Shown: positions 45,596-54,527 of the stretch, in pieces | Layout of the letters: the number at the start of each line of letters is the position of its first letter | How positions within the stretch are numbered: position 1 is the first letter of the stretch | Assembly: GCA_020072805.1 (NCBI GenBank) | Contig: JAIQGC010000024.1 | Coordinates: forward strand, 66,389-130,388 | Direction: 5' to 3' | DNA: 64,000 bases | From: Terriglobia bacterium | Lineage (GTDB): Bacteria; Acidobacteriota; Terriglobia; Acidiferrales; UBA7541 | Program-made: the position numbers and the translations under genes | The notes under the pieces: generated by a model | What the model was told of the DNA's origin: nothing | Seen by the model: only the letters and a program-made list of their open reading frames with translations | The model's database searches: none

Positions 45596-45937
45596 CCTAT
45601 TATAGGCTGTGCCTGTTTGCCAGCGTCTTGTCCCGCCAAACTTGGTTGAATCAAAAGATGATGAGGATCCGCAGATGTGCGCAACTACTGTGCGGCCAAG
45701 GAACTCGGAATCTGAATGACATGAATATAATTAGGAAACGAAGTCGGCAAGTTCGGGCTTTGAATTGGAGTCAAAGGAAATCTGGCAGAACTGGCCAATC
45801 ACTGGCTAATCCATCTAGCCTAAGCGCTGAGCTGTACCGAATGTACCGAAAAGGCAGGCTAATAGACGAGAGGAGCTTCTGATGCAAGTACTTCTAGTTG
45901 TTCGAGATCTATAGTGCATCTGCTTATAGTTCACAAG
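45596..45937. other. AT-richer intergenic DNA without a supported gene
   Basis: Roughly 48 percent GC against about 60 percent or more in neighbouring genes. A short open frame (45628-45882) has no family match, no ribosome site and unlike codon use, so I do not call it. Together with the tRNA remnant that follows it may be a scar of an integrated element. Confidence 0.45.
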
Positions 45938-45975
45938 GAGAGAGCGTCTGCCCTTGCAGCAGAAGGTCAATCGAG
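45938..45975 (+). repeat. tRNA-like remnant
   Basis: AGAGCGTCTGCC (45941-45952) is identical to 46048-46059 of the intact tRNA-Arg, and the stem partner GCAGA then GGTC follows, so it looks like a D-arm/anticodon-arm piece. The loop differs (CCTTGCA), and no acceptor or T-arm is present, so it is a fragment or a degraded related tRNA (perhaps Ala/Val type). Confidence 0.4.
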
Positions 45976-46026
45976 GAAAAGAAGGTTGATCCGCAGCGTA
46001 AATGCTTTAGAATCAGAGACAGGAGA

Positions 46027-46103
46027 GCGCCCGTAGCTCAGTTGGATAGAGCGTCTGCCTTCTAAGCAGATGGTCGGGGGTTCGATTCCCTCCGGGCGCG
46101 CCA
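46027..46103 (+). tRNA. tRNA-Arg (anticodon TCT)
   Basis: 77-nt cloverleaf. Acceptor GCGCCCG / CGGGCGC, D-arm GCTCAGTTGGATAGAGC, anticodon stem TCTGC / GCAGA with loop CTTCTAA (anticodon TCT), T-arm GGGGG-TTCGATT-CCCTC, and encoded GCCA end. All stems pair fully apart from one G-U. Confidence 0.95.
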
Positions 46104-46336
46104 CTTCTATTCGGATCCATACATTGATTGGCGAAGCGTTCTCTGCTGCATCGCCCGCTTGAGCGGCGTTTTGGAAATACAAGGGTGCGCTTGTCCGCCG
46201 GGAAGTTCTCCGCTTCTCGCCATCCGATCACGCCAAATCAATTTGTGGCTTCGCTGAAGCCGTTATGCCGTTATGCCGGGAATTTCCGGACCCTTACGGC
46301 GTTCCCCATGCGGATCAATCGATCGCGGAGAACGTC

Positions 46337-46729
46337 TCAGGTCAGGACATTTTGCCCGCTCATCCACACATAGACGCGCTGGAACTTGCCGTTTTGGATG
46401 TACCAGTGGTTGACGTTCATCAGGTGCACGTGGGGGCCGGAGACGGGGTCGAGTTCGACGCGGAAGCGGGAAGAGATGGACTGACCGTCGGGGTCCACGA
46501 TGTGTTCGAAATCGGTGTGCAGGATGGTCTTGTATTCGAAGAGAGTCTCGAACATTTTGCGGATGCCGGTATCGCGGCCGGAATGAACGGTGAAATGGGA
46601 TTGGATGGTGAAGACGGCGTCGGGGTTGAAGCAGTCGAGGACGGCGGGGAGATTTTTCCTGTCCACGTTGGCGAAGTATTTGTTGACCGCCAGGTCGATG
46701 TACCAGTCACGGGGGTGTTTGCCGTTCAT
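46337..46729 (-). CDS. SnoaL/NTF2-like small hydrolase-fold protein
   Basis: 130 aa, usual length of the family. AVNKYFANVDRKNLPAVLDCFNPDAVFTIQS is the opening alpha-beta block, and the last strands (HVHLMNVNHWYIQNGKFQRVYVWMSG) close the cone fold. The family includes cyclases, ketosteroid-isomerase-like and binding proteins; the specific role cannot be told. It lies 63 bp after the TonB receptor gene on the same strand and may belong to the same transcript. Confidence 0.7.
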   Translation of the reverse strand: MNGKHPRDWYIDLAVNKYFANVDRKNLPAVLDCFNPDAVFTIQSHFTVHSGRDTGIRKMFETLFEYKTILHTDFEHIVDPDGQSISSRFRVELDPVSGPHVHLMNVNHWYIQNGKFQRVYVWMSGQNVLT

Positions 46730-46792
46730 AAGTGTCTCCAGGAAGAAAAACGGGAGGGGACGCCGAGGCGTCCTCTCCCGCGGGGTTGCGTG

Positions 46793-49700
46793 TTAGAAGG
46801 TGAACTTCAGGCCGAACTGGACAACACGCGGCAGGCGCGCGCTGGTGATCTTGCCGAAGTTGGGGTTAGAGTTGCGGCAGGTAGCATTCGGCGGATCGAG
46901 CAGACTTCCGACCACGCCAGGATCGCAACCCGGAGTGGGAGAAAACACGCGGTCTGGCAGGTTGAAGTTTGGATGGTTGAAGAGATTAAAAAGTTCCGCG
47001 CGGAATTGAACCTTTAGCCGCTCGCCGATGGCCGTGTCTTTCTGCAAGTTGAAATCGACGTCCTTGTAGCTGGGACCGATGAGCGTGTTGCGGCCGGAAT
47101 TACCCGCAGAGGCCTCGCCGAAGGGCGCGATGGCTGCCGGGGCATAGTAGACGTTGGGGTCAAACCATTGTGAGGGATCGCGCTGCCCGGCGGGCAGATT
47201 ACCGCTGCCGTCCTGGCTAGGCCGCGGGAAACGGATGCTGGAGGAACCGCCGGGATACTGCGGGGTGAAGGGCTGTCCCCCTTGCAGGGTGACGATGCCA
47301 CCGGCTTGCCAGCCGCCCAGCAGTTTGGCCATGGCGCCGCTGACGTCATGCATATAGGTGTGGCCGGGGCCGAACGGCAGATCGTAGGTGAAGCTGGCCA
47401 CGAAGCGGTTGCGAATGTCGAAGTTGGAGAGGCCACGATCACACTTGAGGCAGAAGGCATCCTGCTCACGAGTGGGAGCGCCGCCGTTCTCGCGGGCCGA
47501 CGAAACCGTGTCGATGGACTTGGAGAAGGTATAGGAGGCAACGAAGGCCAAGCCCTGGCTCATGCGCTTTTCGGCGCGGACGAAACCGCCATGGTAACTG
47601 CTAGTGGCACCGCTGGCTTCCTGAATGAAGGTGCCAAATTGCGCATTGTCGTGCAAGCCGGCGAGAGGGCCGCTCAGATGGATCTGGTTGCTGGAGGTGA
47701 GGCGGTTGAGATTGATGCCCGTCACGCCCACATAGGCGGCTTCGATTGAGAAGTTCTGCCCAATCTGGTGCTGGAGGTTGAGGGTGTATTGCTCGGAGTA
47801 GCCGATGGGCATGTTGACCTGCGGGCCAATACCTCCTGCGGGCAAATTGCCCACGGGGGGAAGTCCCGGGGCGAAGCCCTGGTATACGTCGCTGTAATGC
47901 ATCGCGGGACCGCCGAAACGGCCGAAATCCAAGGCCAGCATCTGCAAGGCGAAGGGTGGCATATTGCGCGAATCGCTGGAGGCGGAGTAGTCGCGCAGGG
48001 CGTTGAAGATGCCGAAGGCGGCGCGAATGACGGTTTTTCCGTTGCCGGTCAGGTCATAGGCGAGACCAATGCGCGGAGCGATGCGCTTGAAATCGGTCTT
48101 GGTAATGGAGCGGCCCAGGCCCAGCGAATCGCCGGTAACATACTTGACCGGGGGCATTCCGTAAAAGGAAAGGAGGAGATTGTAGGTTTGCGCGATCCCG
48201 GTTGGATCGGTCACCGACGCCGGCAGAGTACTGCCGGGAATGATGATGGACTGCGAGGCCGCGTCATAGACTGCGATGCGGTTGTTCTTCTCGTAGATCG
48301 GGGGGAAGATTTCGTAACGGACGCCCAAGGTCATGGTCAGGCGGGAAGTGGCGCGCCATTCGTCGTTGGCGTACATACCCCAGAGATGAGTCACGAAGTT
48401 GCCGGTAGTGTCTCCGATGGTGCGGACGTTAAAGAAGGGGCGGTCCAGGAGGAAGTCCGCGATAAAACTTCCGGTCAGGGAGACGCCATCGAAGTTGGGA
48501 AATCCGCGCGTGAAGAAGTTGCTCAGGGTATCGAGGCGCACGTCGCGGATATCGCCGCCGAACTTCATGGAGTGGCGGCCCCTGGTCCAGATCAGGTTAT
48601 CACTGACCTGAAGAACGCGGTCCTTGCGGAAGAGCGGGTTAAAGACGTCGGAATCGCCGAACTGCGAGATACCCGCAAGGTGAAAGGCGGGGTAGCCGAG
48701 GTCGGTGGGCGCGATGTTCGTGAAGGGCCCTGCCGGAAGTCCGAGAACCGTCTGGGGGAAGTTCACACTGTTTCCGGCCAGCCGCTTGCCGTCGTAAAAG
48801 TTCCAGCCCAGGCGCAGCTCATTCAAAAGATTGGTGCGCAAGCTGGAAGTGACGCCCAGAGCCATGTTTTGGCTCTTGTCGGGGACGGGCGTGGGGAAGC
48901 CCGGAGGAGGAGCGGGGTCGAAGGTCAGGATGTTTTTACCAAAGGGAAATGACTGGTCGGAGCGCGCCCAGATGTAGCGGGCGAAGAGAGAGTGCTTATC
49001 GTTGAGGCGGTGATCGAAGCGGGCGACAAACTGGTCGCGGTCCTCAGTGCGCTTGTCCACGCTGACGTTGTTCAGCCCGGGAGTGTTGGGGTAAAGATTC
49101 GGAACGGGGAAGAAATCGGCCAGCATGGCATTGGCCACTGGGCCGAAACGACCCACCGGGATTTGTGTTTGGAAGGTGCCCGCGCCGGGCCCGCCCGAAC
49201 AAACGAAGGGACCGGAAGGGTCGGCGGGATTGGGGTCGGTCAAGCAGGCATTCAGGCCTGTGAAGAGACCATTGCGCTGGTCGGCGGTGAGGAGCGAGGA
49301 AAGCACGGTCTGAGCCTGGCGCACGCGCAGACCCTCATAGGTCACGAACCAGAAGGTTTTGTCCTTCTTCACGGGGCCGCCGAGGCTGAAGCCGAAGCTG
49401 TTCTGATGGAAGGCTGGCTTGTTGCGGCCCGGGAGGTCGAAGAAGTTTTTGGAGTCGAGATTGTGATTGCGCAGAAATTCAAAGGCCGAGCCGTGAATGT
49501 CGTTGGCGCCGGACTTGGTGGTGATGTTGATCTGCCCGGAGCCGAACATGCCGGCTTCTGCGGAGTAGGAGTTCTGCAGTACCTTGAACTCCTGAATAGC
49601 GTCGATGGAGGGAGTGAGGGTGAGAGAGTTAAAGTAATGGTCAATGACGTTAATGCCGTCGACGAGGAAATTGTTCTGGTCGTCGCGGCCGCCGTTGACC

Positions 49701-50266
49701 ACGAAGCCGATGCTGCCCGCGGCGGTGCCGAAGAAGTCCTGCGTGCCGCCTTGCTGGCCGGAAGCGGTGCCGGCGGTGAGCAGAGCAAGCTGCTGGAAGT
49801 TACGGCCGTTGAGCGGCAAGTTGACGATCCGCCGGTTCTCGATGACGTCGCCGATGGTGGCGGTGGTGGTGTCGGCGAGCGGCGGGGCGCTGCTGACTTC
49901 GATCTGCTGGCTAACTTCGCCGAGTTGCATGGAAGTGTCAATACGGGCGTCCTGGTCAATTTGCAGGATGATGCCGGTAAGCACCTGCCGCTTGAAGCCT
50001 GGCTTTTCGACGCTCACCGTGTAGCTGCCCGCGGGGAGCAGGTCGATGCGGTAGTAGCCAGACGAATCGGTCGAGGCCGAGCGCTCGAAGCTGGTAGCGG
50101 TGTTTTTGGCCGTGACCTGAGCGCCGGCCACCGCTCCGCCGGAAGGATCCATCACCGTGCCGAGAATCGTACCTGTGGTTTTCTGAGCCTGTGCGGGAGC
50201 CGCGAGCAGCACCACCGCCGCGAGCACCGCGATAAATCCCATCCACATCCTGCCATTGATTCGCAT
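46793..50266 (-). CDS. TonB-dependent receptor, Oar-like, with carboxypeptidase-regulatory domain
   Basis: 1157 aa from ATG 50266 (GGAGGGG site). Signal peptide MRINGRMWMGFIAVLAAVVL, then LAAPAQAQ. Regulatory-like domain (TGTILGTVMDPSGGAVAGAQVTAKN), plug (VIENRRIVNLPLNGRNFQQLALL), long barrel, C-terminus VVQFGLKFTF with terminal Phe. It is a distinct paralogue of the receptor at 10110, with higher similarity in the first 250 residues than in the barrel. It follows the isochorismatase/HMG-lyase-like genes on the same strand, 72 bp away, and may import the compound that cluster degrades. Confidence 0.85.
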   Translation of the reverse strand: MRINGRMWMGFIAVLAAVVLLAAPAQAQKTTGTILGTVMDPSGGAVAGAQVTAKNTATSFERSASTDSSGYYRIDLLPAGSYTVSVEKPGFKRQVLTGIILQIDQDARIDTSMQLGEVSQQIEVSSAPPLADTTTATIGDVIENRRIVNLPLNGRNFQQLALLTAGTASGQQGGTQDFFGTAAGSIGFVVNGGRDDQNNFLVDGINVIDHYFNSLTLTPSIDAIQEFKVLQNSYSAEAGMFGSGQINITTKSGANDIHGSAFEFLRNHNLDSKNFFDLPGRNKPAFHQNSFGFSLGGPVKKDKTFWFVTYEGLRVRQAQTVLSSLLTADQRNGLFTGLNACLTDPNPADPSGPFVCSGGPGAGTFQTQIPVGRFGPVANAMLADFFPVPNLYPNTPGLNNVSVDKRTEDRDQFVARFDHRLNDKHSLFARYIWARSDQSFPFGKNILTFDPAPPPGFPTPVPDKSQNMALGVTSSLRTNLLNELRLGWNFYDGKRLAGNSVNFPQTVLGLPAGPFTNIAPTDLGYPAFHLAGISQFGDSDVFNPLFRKDRVLQVSDNLIWTRGRHSMKFGGDIRDVRLDTLSNFFTRGFPNFDGVSLTGSFIADFLLDRPFFNVRTIGDTTGNFVTHLWGMYANDEWRATSRLTMTLGVRYEIFPPIYEKNNRIAVYDAASQSIIIPGSTLPASVTDPTGIAQTYNLLLSFYGMPPVKYVTGDSLGLGRSITKTDFKRIAPRIGLAYDLTGNGKTVIRAAFGIFNALRDYSASSDSRNMPPFALQMLALDFGRFGGPAMHYSDVYQGFAPGLPPVGNLPAGGIGPQVNMPIGYSEQYTLNLQHQIGQNFSIEAAYVGVTGINLNRLTSSNQIHLSGPLAGLHDNAQFGTFIQEASGATSSYHGGFVRAEKRMSQGLAFVASYTFSKSIDTVSSARENGGAPTREQDAFCLKCDRGLSNFDIRNRFVASFTYDLPFGPGHTYMHDVSGAMAKLLGGWQAGGIVTLQGGQPFTPQYPGGSSSIRFPRPSQDGSGNLPAGQRDPSQWFDPNVYYAPAAIAPFGEASAGNSGRNTLIGPSYKDVDFNLQKDTAIGERLKVQFRAELFNLFNHPNFNLPDRVFSPTPGCDPGVVGSLLDPPNATCRNSNPNFGKITSARLPRVVQFGLKFTF

Positions 50267-50338
50267 TGCCACCCCTCCACTTTTTCCCCTGCGGGGAAAT
50301 TTCTAAAATTTCGAAAGAACACTGCCCCTGTACTGCCT

Positions 50339-51025
50339 CTATCTCGTTCCGGGTGCGCCGGAGCGAATCTCTGTGGGCTCCCGCTGGGGGAGCTTTGCAA
50401 AATAGTCCAGAACCGCAGCCACCGGGACCACGTCACCGTACTTCGCGTCCATATCAAAAAGGCTGGCGGCATGAGGCGGCTCGGCGCGATCCGCGACGGC
50501 CTCGGCGGGAATGATTGCCCGGAAGCCGTTCTGCAGGGCGTCCACGACCGTGGCACGGACGCAGCCGCTGGTGGAATAGCCGGCCACTATCAGCGTATCC
50601 ACGGCCAGCACGCGCAAACGCGACGCCAGGTCCGTGCCGAAAAACGCGGAAGCAAAATGCTTCTTGAGGATGGGCTCCTCGGGGCGGCGGCCGAGGCGCG
50701 GGTCGAGTTCGACCCAGCGCGAGCCGGCGACCAAAATTTTCAGGCTGGGAACTTTGGCCAGGAAATGGCCGGCTTCTTTCAGGTCCGCTCCATATTCGAC
50801 GGTCGTGAAGATCACCGGAACCTGAGCGGCGCGCGCCGCTTTCAGAATCCGCACGGTTTCCGCCACCGGCTGATCGAGGTTGCAGGCCAGCGGGGACTGC
50901 GGATCGGTCGAGCCGAGATAATAGTCAACGACCAGCACCGCCGGAGCAGCGCCGAAGCCCACCCGGCCGGCGAGACCCTGGCGCCGGTAAAACTCGCGCA
51001 CGTCGTTTTGGCTGCTTCCGCTCAT
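50339..51025 (-). CDS. Isochorismatase-family hydrolase (N-carbamoylsarcosine-amidase-like)
   Basis: 228 aa. Triad: Asp in VLVVDYYLGSTDP, Lys in ILKKHFASAFFGTDL, Cys in GYSTSGCVRATVVDALQNGF, which matches carbamoylsarcosine-amidase-type members. It follows the HMG-lyase-like gene by 28 bp and precedes a TonB receptor. With the HyuB/HyuA genes at 54528-58474 it could remove a carbamoyl or amide group after ring opening, but no hydantoin substrate is proven. Confidence 0.8.
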   Translation of the reverse strand: MSGSSQNDVREFYRRQGLAGRVGFGAAPAVLVVDYYLGSTDPQSPLACNLDQPVAETVRILKAARAAQVPVIFTTVEYGADLKEAGHFLAKVPSLKILVAGSRWVELDPRLGRRPEEPILKKHFASAFFGTDLASRLRVLAVDTLIVAGYSTSGCVRATVVDALQNGFRAIIPAEAVADRAEPPHAASLFDMDAKYGDVVPVAAVLDYFAKLPQREPTEIRSGAPGTR

Positions 51026-51053
51026 TTTCCTTCCGCTGCTTCCCTTCCCTCGC

Positions 51054-52010
51054 TCACGCGGGCAATGCCGCCTTGCGCTCTTCTTCTTCGCGCACGCGCC
51101 GGTAAAACTGCGCGGGGGTGCCGCTGGCCAGAATCCGGCTGGGCAGCTGCCTGCCGATGATCTCCTGCGCCAGCCGCCCGGCCTCCTGCAGTTTGTCCAT
51201 ATTAATGCCGGTCTGCACGCCCATTTCGTGAAACATGTTGACCAAATCTTCGGTGGCCACGTTGCCGGTGGCTCCGGAAACTACTACGGAGGAACCGCCC
51301 AGGCCGGCAATGGAAGAGTCAAACATATCAATACCCTCTTCCCAGGCCACCAGCGCATTGGCCAGTCCCAGGCCACGGGTGTCGTGGAGATGCAGGGAAA
51401 GATGGGCCTGCGGATACTCGCGGAGCAGGCGGCGCATCATGCTGCGCACCTGCGCGGGATTGGCCAGGCCCATGGAATCGGCGATGGAGATTTCCGTATA
51501 GCCCATCGCGGCGACGCGTCCGGCGAGGGCAATGACCTTGTCCTCCGGCACGGGCCCTTCGATGGGGCAGCCGAAGGAAAGTCCAATGACCACTTCGGCG
51601 ATTTTGGCGGCGCCTTTCGCGGCTGCCAGAACCTCCGCGCAGTTCTTCAGGGAATCCGCAATGCTCATGCCCACGTTGCGCTGGTTGTAGCGCTCGCTGG
51701 TGCAGATGACGATTTTTACGGAGTCGGCGCCGCTCGCCAGGGCGCGCTCGGTGCCTTTGAGGTTGGGAACCAGGGCGATATGGAAAGCGTCCGCAGGACG
51801 CTCGATGGCGGCCATCACTTCGGCGGCGTCGGCCAGTTGCGGGATGACCCTGGGGCTGACAAAGGAGGTGACTTCCATGCGACGAATGCCTGCGCGGGTC
51901 AGGGCGTTGACCAGTTCAATCTTGCGCGGAGTGGGCACAAAGGTCTTCTCGATCTGCAGACCGTCGCGCGGCCCGACCTCGACAATCGTCACTCGTGCCG
52001 AAGCGCTCAT
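51054..52010 (-). CDS. HMG-CoA-lyase-like aldolase without the signature cysteine
   Basis: 318 aa, DRE-TIM (HMGL-like) barrel. Metal and catalytic residues are visible: Arg/Asp in EVGPRDGLQIEK, His-x-His in LHLHDTRGLGLANAL, and ATGNVATEDLV. The HMG-CoA lyase signature SVAGLGGCP reads SIAGLGGSS here, so the mobile-loop catalytic cysteine is replaced by serine. That argues against canonical HMG-CoA lyase and for a related acyl-CoA lyase or aldolase. It is divergent from a GntR gene (start 52269) and upstream of an isochorismatase gene. A CaiB-type CoA-transferase nearby could provide a CoA ester substrate. Confidence 0.7.
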   Translation of the reverse strand: MSASARVTIVEVGPRDGLQIEKTFVPTPRKIELVNALTRAGIRRMEVTSFVSPRVIPQLADAAEVMAAIERPADAFHIALVPNLKGTERALASGADSVKIVICTSERYNQRNVGMSIADSLKNCAEVLAAAKGAAKIAEVVIGLSFGCPIEGPVPEDKVIALAGRVAAMGYTEISIADSMGLANPAQVRSMMRRLLREYPQAHLSLHLHDTRGLGLANALVAWEEGIDMFDSSIAGLGGSSVVVSGATGNVATEDLVNMFHEMGVQTGINMDKLQEAGRLAQEIIGRQLPSRILASGTPAQFYRRVREEEERKAALPA

Positions 52011-52268
52011 AGTTGAATGGCCGCCATCTCCTTGAACCTCGACGCCCTCGACTTCGTCGCATGGTCGTATTCTGCAAAGGGGAACCGGCGAAGCACCGCG
52101 CAGAACCCCTTGACTACTGTTTTAAATCTGAGACAATTGGTTCGGATATATATCACGCCCCTCCCGTTGTCAAGGAAAAACACTGTCCGCGGCCTCCCCC
52201 GCTTCGGGCAGAATCAAGAGGCTTCCTGTCTGGTCATTTTCTACACCACGGACGCCGGGACTTCGCTG

Positions 52269-53228
52269 ATGGAATTTGTACTCGATCCGCACAGCACGCT
52301 GCCTGCGCACCTGCAACTGCAGGAGCAGATCAAGATCGCCCTGCTGCTGGGCCGCTTGCGCCCCGGGGATACCCTGCCCTCGATCCGCGACGTGGAAAAG
52401 CAAATCAAGCTGAGCCGCAACATCGTGCGCAAGGCCTACCTGGGATTGCAACGCTCGGGAATCTTGACTCTGCGGCACGGCAAGGGCGTGCTGGTCGAAA
52501 AGGATCTCAGTTACAGCGAGCGCGGGAGCATCATGGAGCAGTGCGAGGGGCTCTCGGCGGAGGTTCTGGCGCGGGTGGAGAAACTGGGAATTACGCCTTC
52601 GGCGTTCGCGCGCTATCTCTACCAGCAGGCGCGCGAGCGCGAGCGGGAGCAGCCTACGCTCGTGTTTGTGGACGCGGCGGAGGCCACGGCGCGGCAGCGC
52701 GCGGGGAAAATTTCCAACTACTGGCACATCAACGTGCCGGGGCTGTCCATGGACGAACTGGTGGTGCTGCACAACAACGGGCTGAAGGGCATCCGCACCA
52801 TCCTGACCAACTACCTGCGGCTGGATCAGGTGCGGCAGATCGTGGGGCGCGATCGCGTGGACGTGATACCGCTGAGCCTGGTCTTTGCCCCGGAGATGCG
52901 CGAGCAATTCCGCAAGCTTCCGGCGAACGCCAGCGTGGCGCTGGTGGTGGACGACCGCGACCATCCTGCGCTGACGCTGATCCTGGAGAGCTACCGCAAG
53001 ATTCTGGTGGAGACCACGGTGCGCATGGCGGCCATCCGCCGCAGCGAAGTGCCGGACCTGGAAGCATTCGTGCGCACGGGAAAACATCATCTGGTGATTT
53101 TCAGCAACCGCATCTGGGCCCAGGTGCCGGACAGGGTCAAGAAGCTGCCGCGGGTGACGCGGCCGCTGATGGAGATTGACCTGGCGTCGCTCGAGAGCGT
53201 GCGCATTCGCGCCGGTGTGGTGATTTAG
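52269..53228 (+). CDS. GntR-family regulator with a large C-terminal domain
   Basis: 319 aa. N-terminal GntR winged helix: LPAHLQLQEQIKIALLLGRLRPGDTLPSIRDVEKQIKLSRNIVRKAYLGLQRSGILTLRHGKGVLV. The approximately 240-residue C-terminal part has no obvious MocR or FadR/HutC pattern that I recognise (TNYLRLDQVRQIVGRDRVDVIPLS). The start is chosen at ATG 52269; the frame is open to 52017. It is divergent from the HMG-lyase-like gene and convergent (15 bp) with the CoA-transferase gene, so it sits in the middle of the second catabolic cluster. The gap upstream contains the 10-bp palindrome GATATATATC, a possible operator. Confidence 0.75.
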   Translation: MEFVLDPHSTLPAHLQLQEQIKIALLLGRLRPGDTLPSIRDVEKQIKLSRNIVRKAYLGLQRSGILTLRHGKGVLVEKDLSYSERGSIMEQCEGLSAEVLARVEKLGITPSAFARYLYQQAREREREQPTLVFVDAAEATARQRAGKISNYWHINVPGLSMDELVVLHNNGLKGIRTILTNYLRLDQVRQIVGRDRVDVIPLSLVFAPEMREQFRKLPANASVALVVDDRDHPALTLILESYRKILVETTVRMAAIRRSEVPDLEAFVRTGKHHLVIFSNRIWAQVPDRVKKLPRVTRPLMEIDLASLESVRIRAGVVI

Positions 53229-53243
53229 GGGCACGCGGCTGCC

Positions 53244-54455
53244 TCAGATAACGCCTTCCTCGGTGAGCTTCTTCAACTGCTCATCCGAATATCCCAGCAT
53301 CCCGCCAAACACTTCCTTGTTGTGCGCGCCGAGCTGAGGGCCAACCCAATCCATGCCGCCGGGCGTTTCGCTCATCTTGGGGACCAGCGCGGGCAGCTTG
53401 ACCATGTCGCCGCCGCCGAGGTCCACGTCCTCGAAGAGGCCGCGGGCCTGGAAGTGCGGGTCGCGCAGCATGTCCGCGACGGAATAGATGGGACCGACGG
53501 GGACGCCGGCTTCTTCGAGAATGCGCACGACTTCCTTGGAAGGATGCTGGCGGGTCCAGGCGGTCATGGCTGCGTCGATTTCGTCGGCGTGCTGGGCGCG
53601 GTCGTTGTTGTGCTCGAAGCGCGGGTCTGCGGCCATGTCCGGGCGGTTCATGGCCAGCATCATGCGCTTGAAGAGGCTGTCGCTGTTCCCGCCGATGATG
53701 ATGTCAATGCCGTCCTGGCAGGGATAAGTGCCGGTGGGAACGATGCCGCTCAGGCGGGTGCCTTCACGCTGGCGAATGACGCCGCCCTTGTCGTATTCTG
53801 GGACCATTCCTTCCATCATGTTGTAGACGGCTTCGTAGATGGCCACGTCAATCATCTGGCCCTGGCCGGTGCCCTTGACGTCGCGGTGATAGACGGCCAT
53901 GAGAATGCCCAGCGCGGCGTGCAGCCCGGCGAGGGAATCGCCCAGGCTGAGATTGGGGCGCACGGGAGGACGGTCGGGATAACCGTTGACGAAACGGAAG
54001 CCGCCGACGCCTTCGGCGACCGAGGCGAAGCCGGGCTTGTGCGAATAGGGGCCGTCCTGCCCCCAGCCGGAGATGCGCGCCATGATGATTTTGGAATTTA
54101 TTTTTTTCAGGTCTTCGTAGCCCAGGCCCCATTTTTCAAGGGTGCCGGGTTTGAAATTTTCGAGAACCACGTCCACTTTTTTGGTGAGTTCGCGGACAAT
54201 TTCCTGGCCTTGGGGAGCGCGCAGGTTGACCGTGACGCATTTCTTGTTGCGGCCCAGGATGTACCACCACAGCGCCGTGCCCTTATGCATGCCGCGCCAG
54301 GTGCGCAGCGGATCGCCGATGCCCGGCGGCTCGATCTTGATCACTTCCGCGCCGAACCAGGCCAGCATCACCGAGGCGAACGGCCCGGCGAGAAGCTGGC
54401 CCATTTCCAGCACTTTCAGGCCTTCCAGCGGCTTCACACTCTTTCCCGGGGTCAT
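53244..54455 (-). CDS. CaiB/BaiF family CoA-transferase (class III)
   Basis: 403 aa, typical length. LKVLEMGQLLAGPFASVMLAWFGAEVIKIEPPGIGDPLR is the family opening. The catalytic aspartate is in LSLGDSLAGLHAALG. GWGQDGPYSHKPGF, then MIDVAIYEAVY are further conserved blocks. It moves CoA from a donor acyl-CoA to a carboxylate. It lies 72 bp after the HyuB-like gene on the same strand. With the HMG-lyase-like protein it could activate and cleave a branched or hydroxylated acid. Confidence 0.85.
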   Translation of the reverse strand: MTPGKSVKPLEGLKVLEMGQLLAGPFASVMLAWFGAEVIKIEPPGIGDPLRTWRGMHKGTALWWYILGRNKKCVTVNLRAPQGQEIVRELTKKVDVVLENFKPGTLEKWGLGYEDLKKINSKIIMARISGWGQDGPYSHKPGFASVAEGVGGFRFVNGYPDRPPVRPNLSLGDSLAGLHAALGILMAVYHRDVKGTGQGQMIDVAIYEAVYNMMEGMVPEYDKGGVIRQREGTRLSGIVPTGTYPCQDGIDIIIGGNSDSLFKRMMLAMNRPDMAADPRFEHNNDRAQHADEIDAAMTAWTRQHPSKEVVRILEEAGVPVGPIYSVADMLRDPHFQARGLFEDVDLGGGDMVKLPALVPKMSETPGGMDWVGPQLGAHNKEVFGGMLGYSDEQLKKLTEEGVI

Positions 54456-54527
54456 CGAATTGCCTTTCTAAACAGCATCCCTGCGCAACGCACGGGTCTT
54501 TCCCCTCGCATAGGATCTTCCTGCCGG

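Noticed and set aside
45628..45882. 84-codon open frame in the AT-richer strip
   Set aside because: No ribosome site, no recognisable family and composition unlike the neighbouring genes.
48992..51160. 722-codon plus-strand frame opposite the second TonB receptor
   Set aside because: Shadow of a well-supported receptor gene.
52154..52163. GATATATATC palindrome as a proven GntR operator
   Set aside because: Ten-base palindromes are common in AT-rich spacers, and no second copy was found; kept only as a remark.
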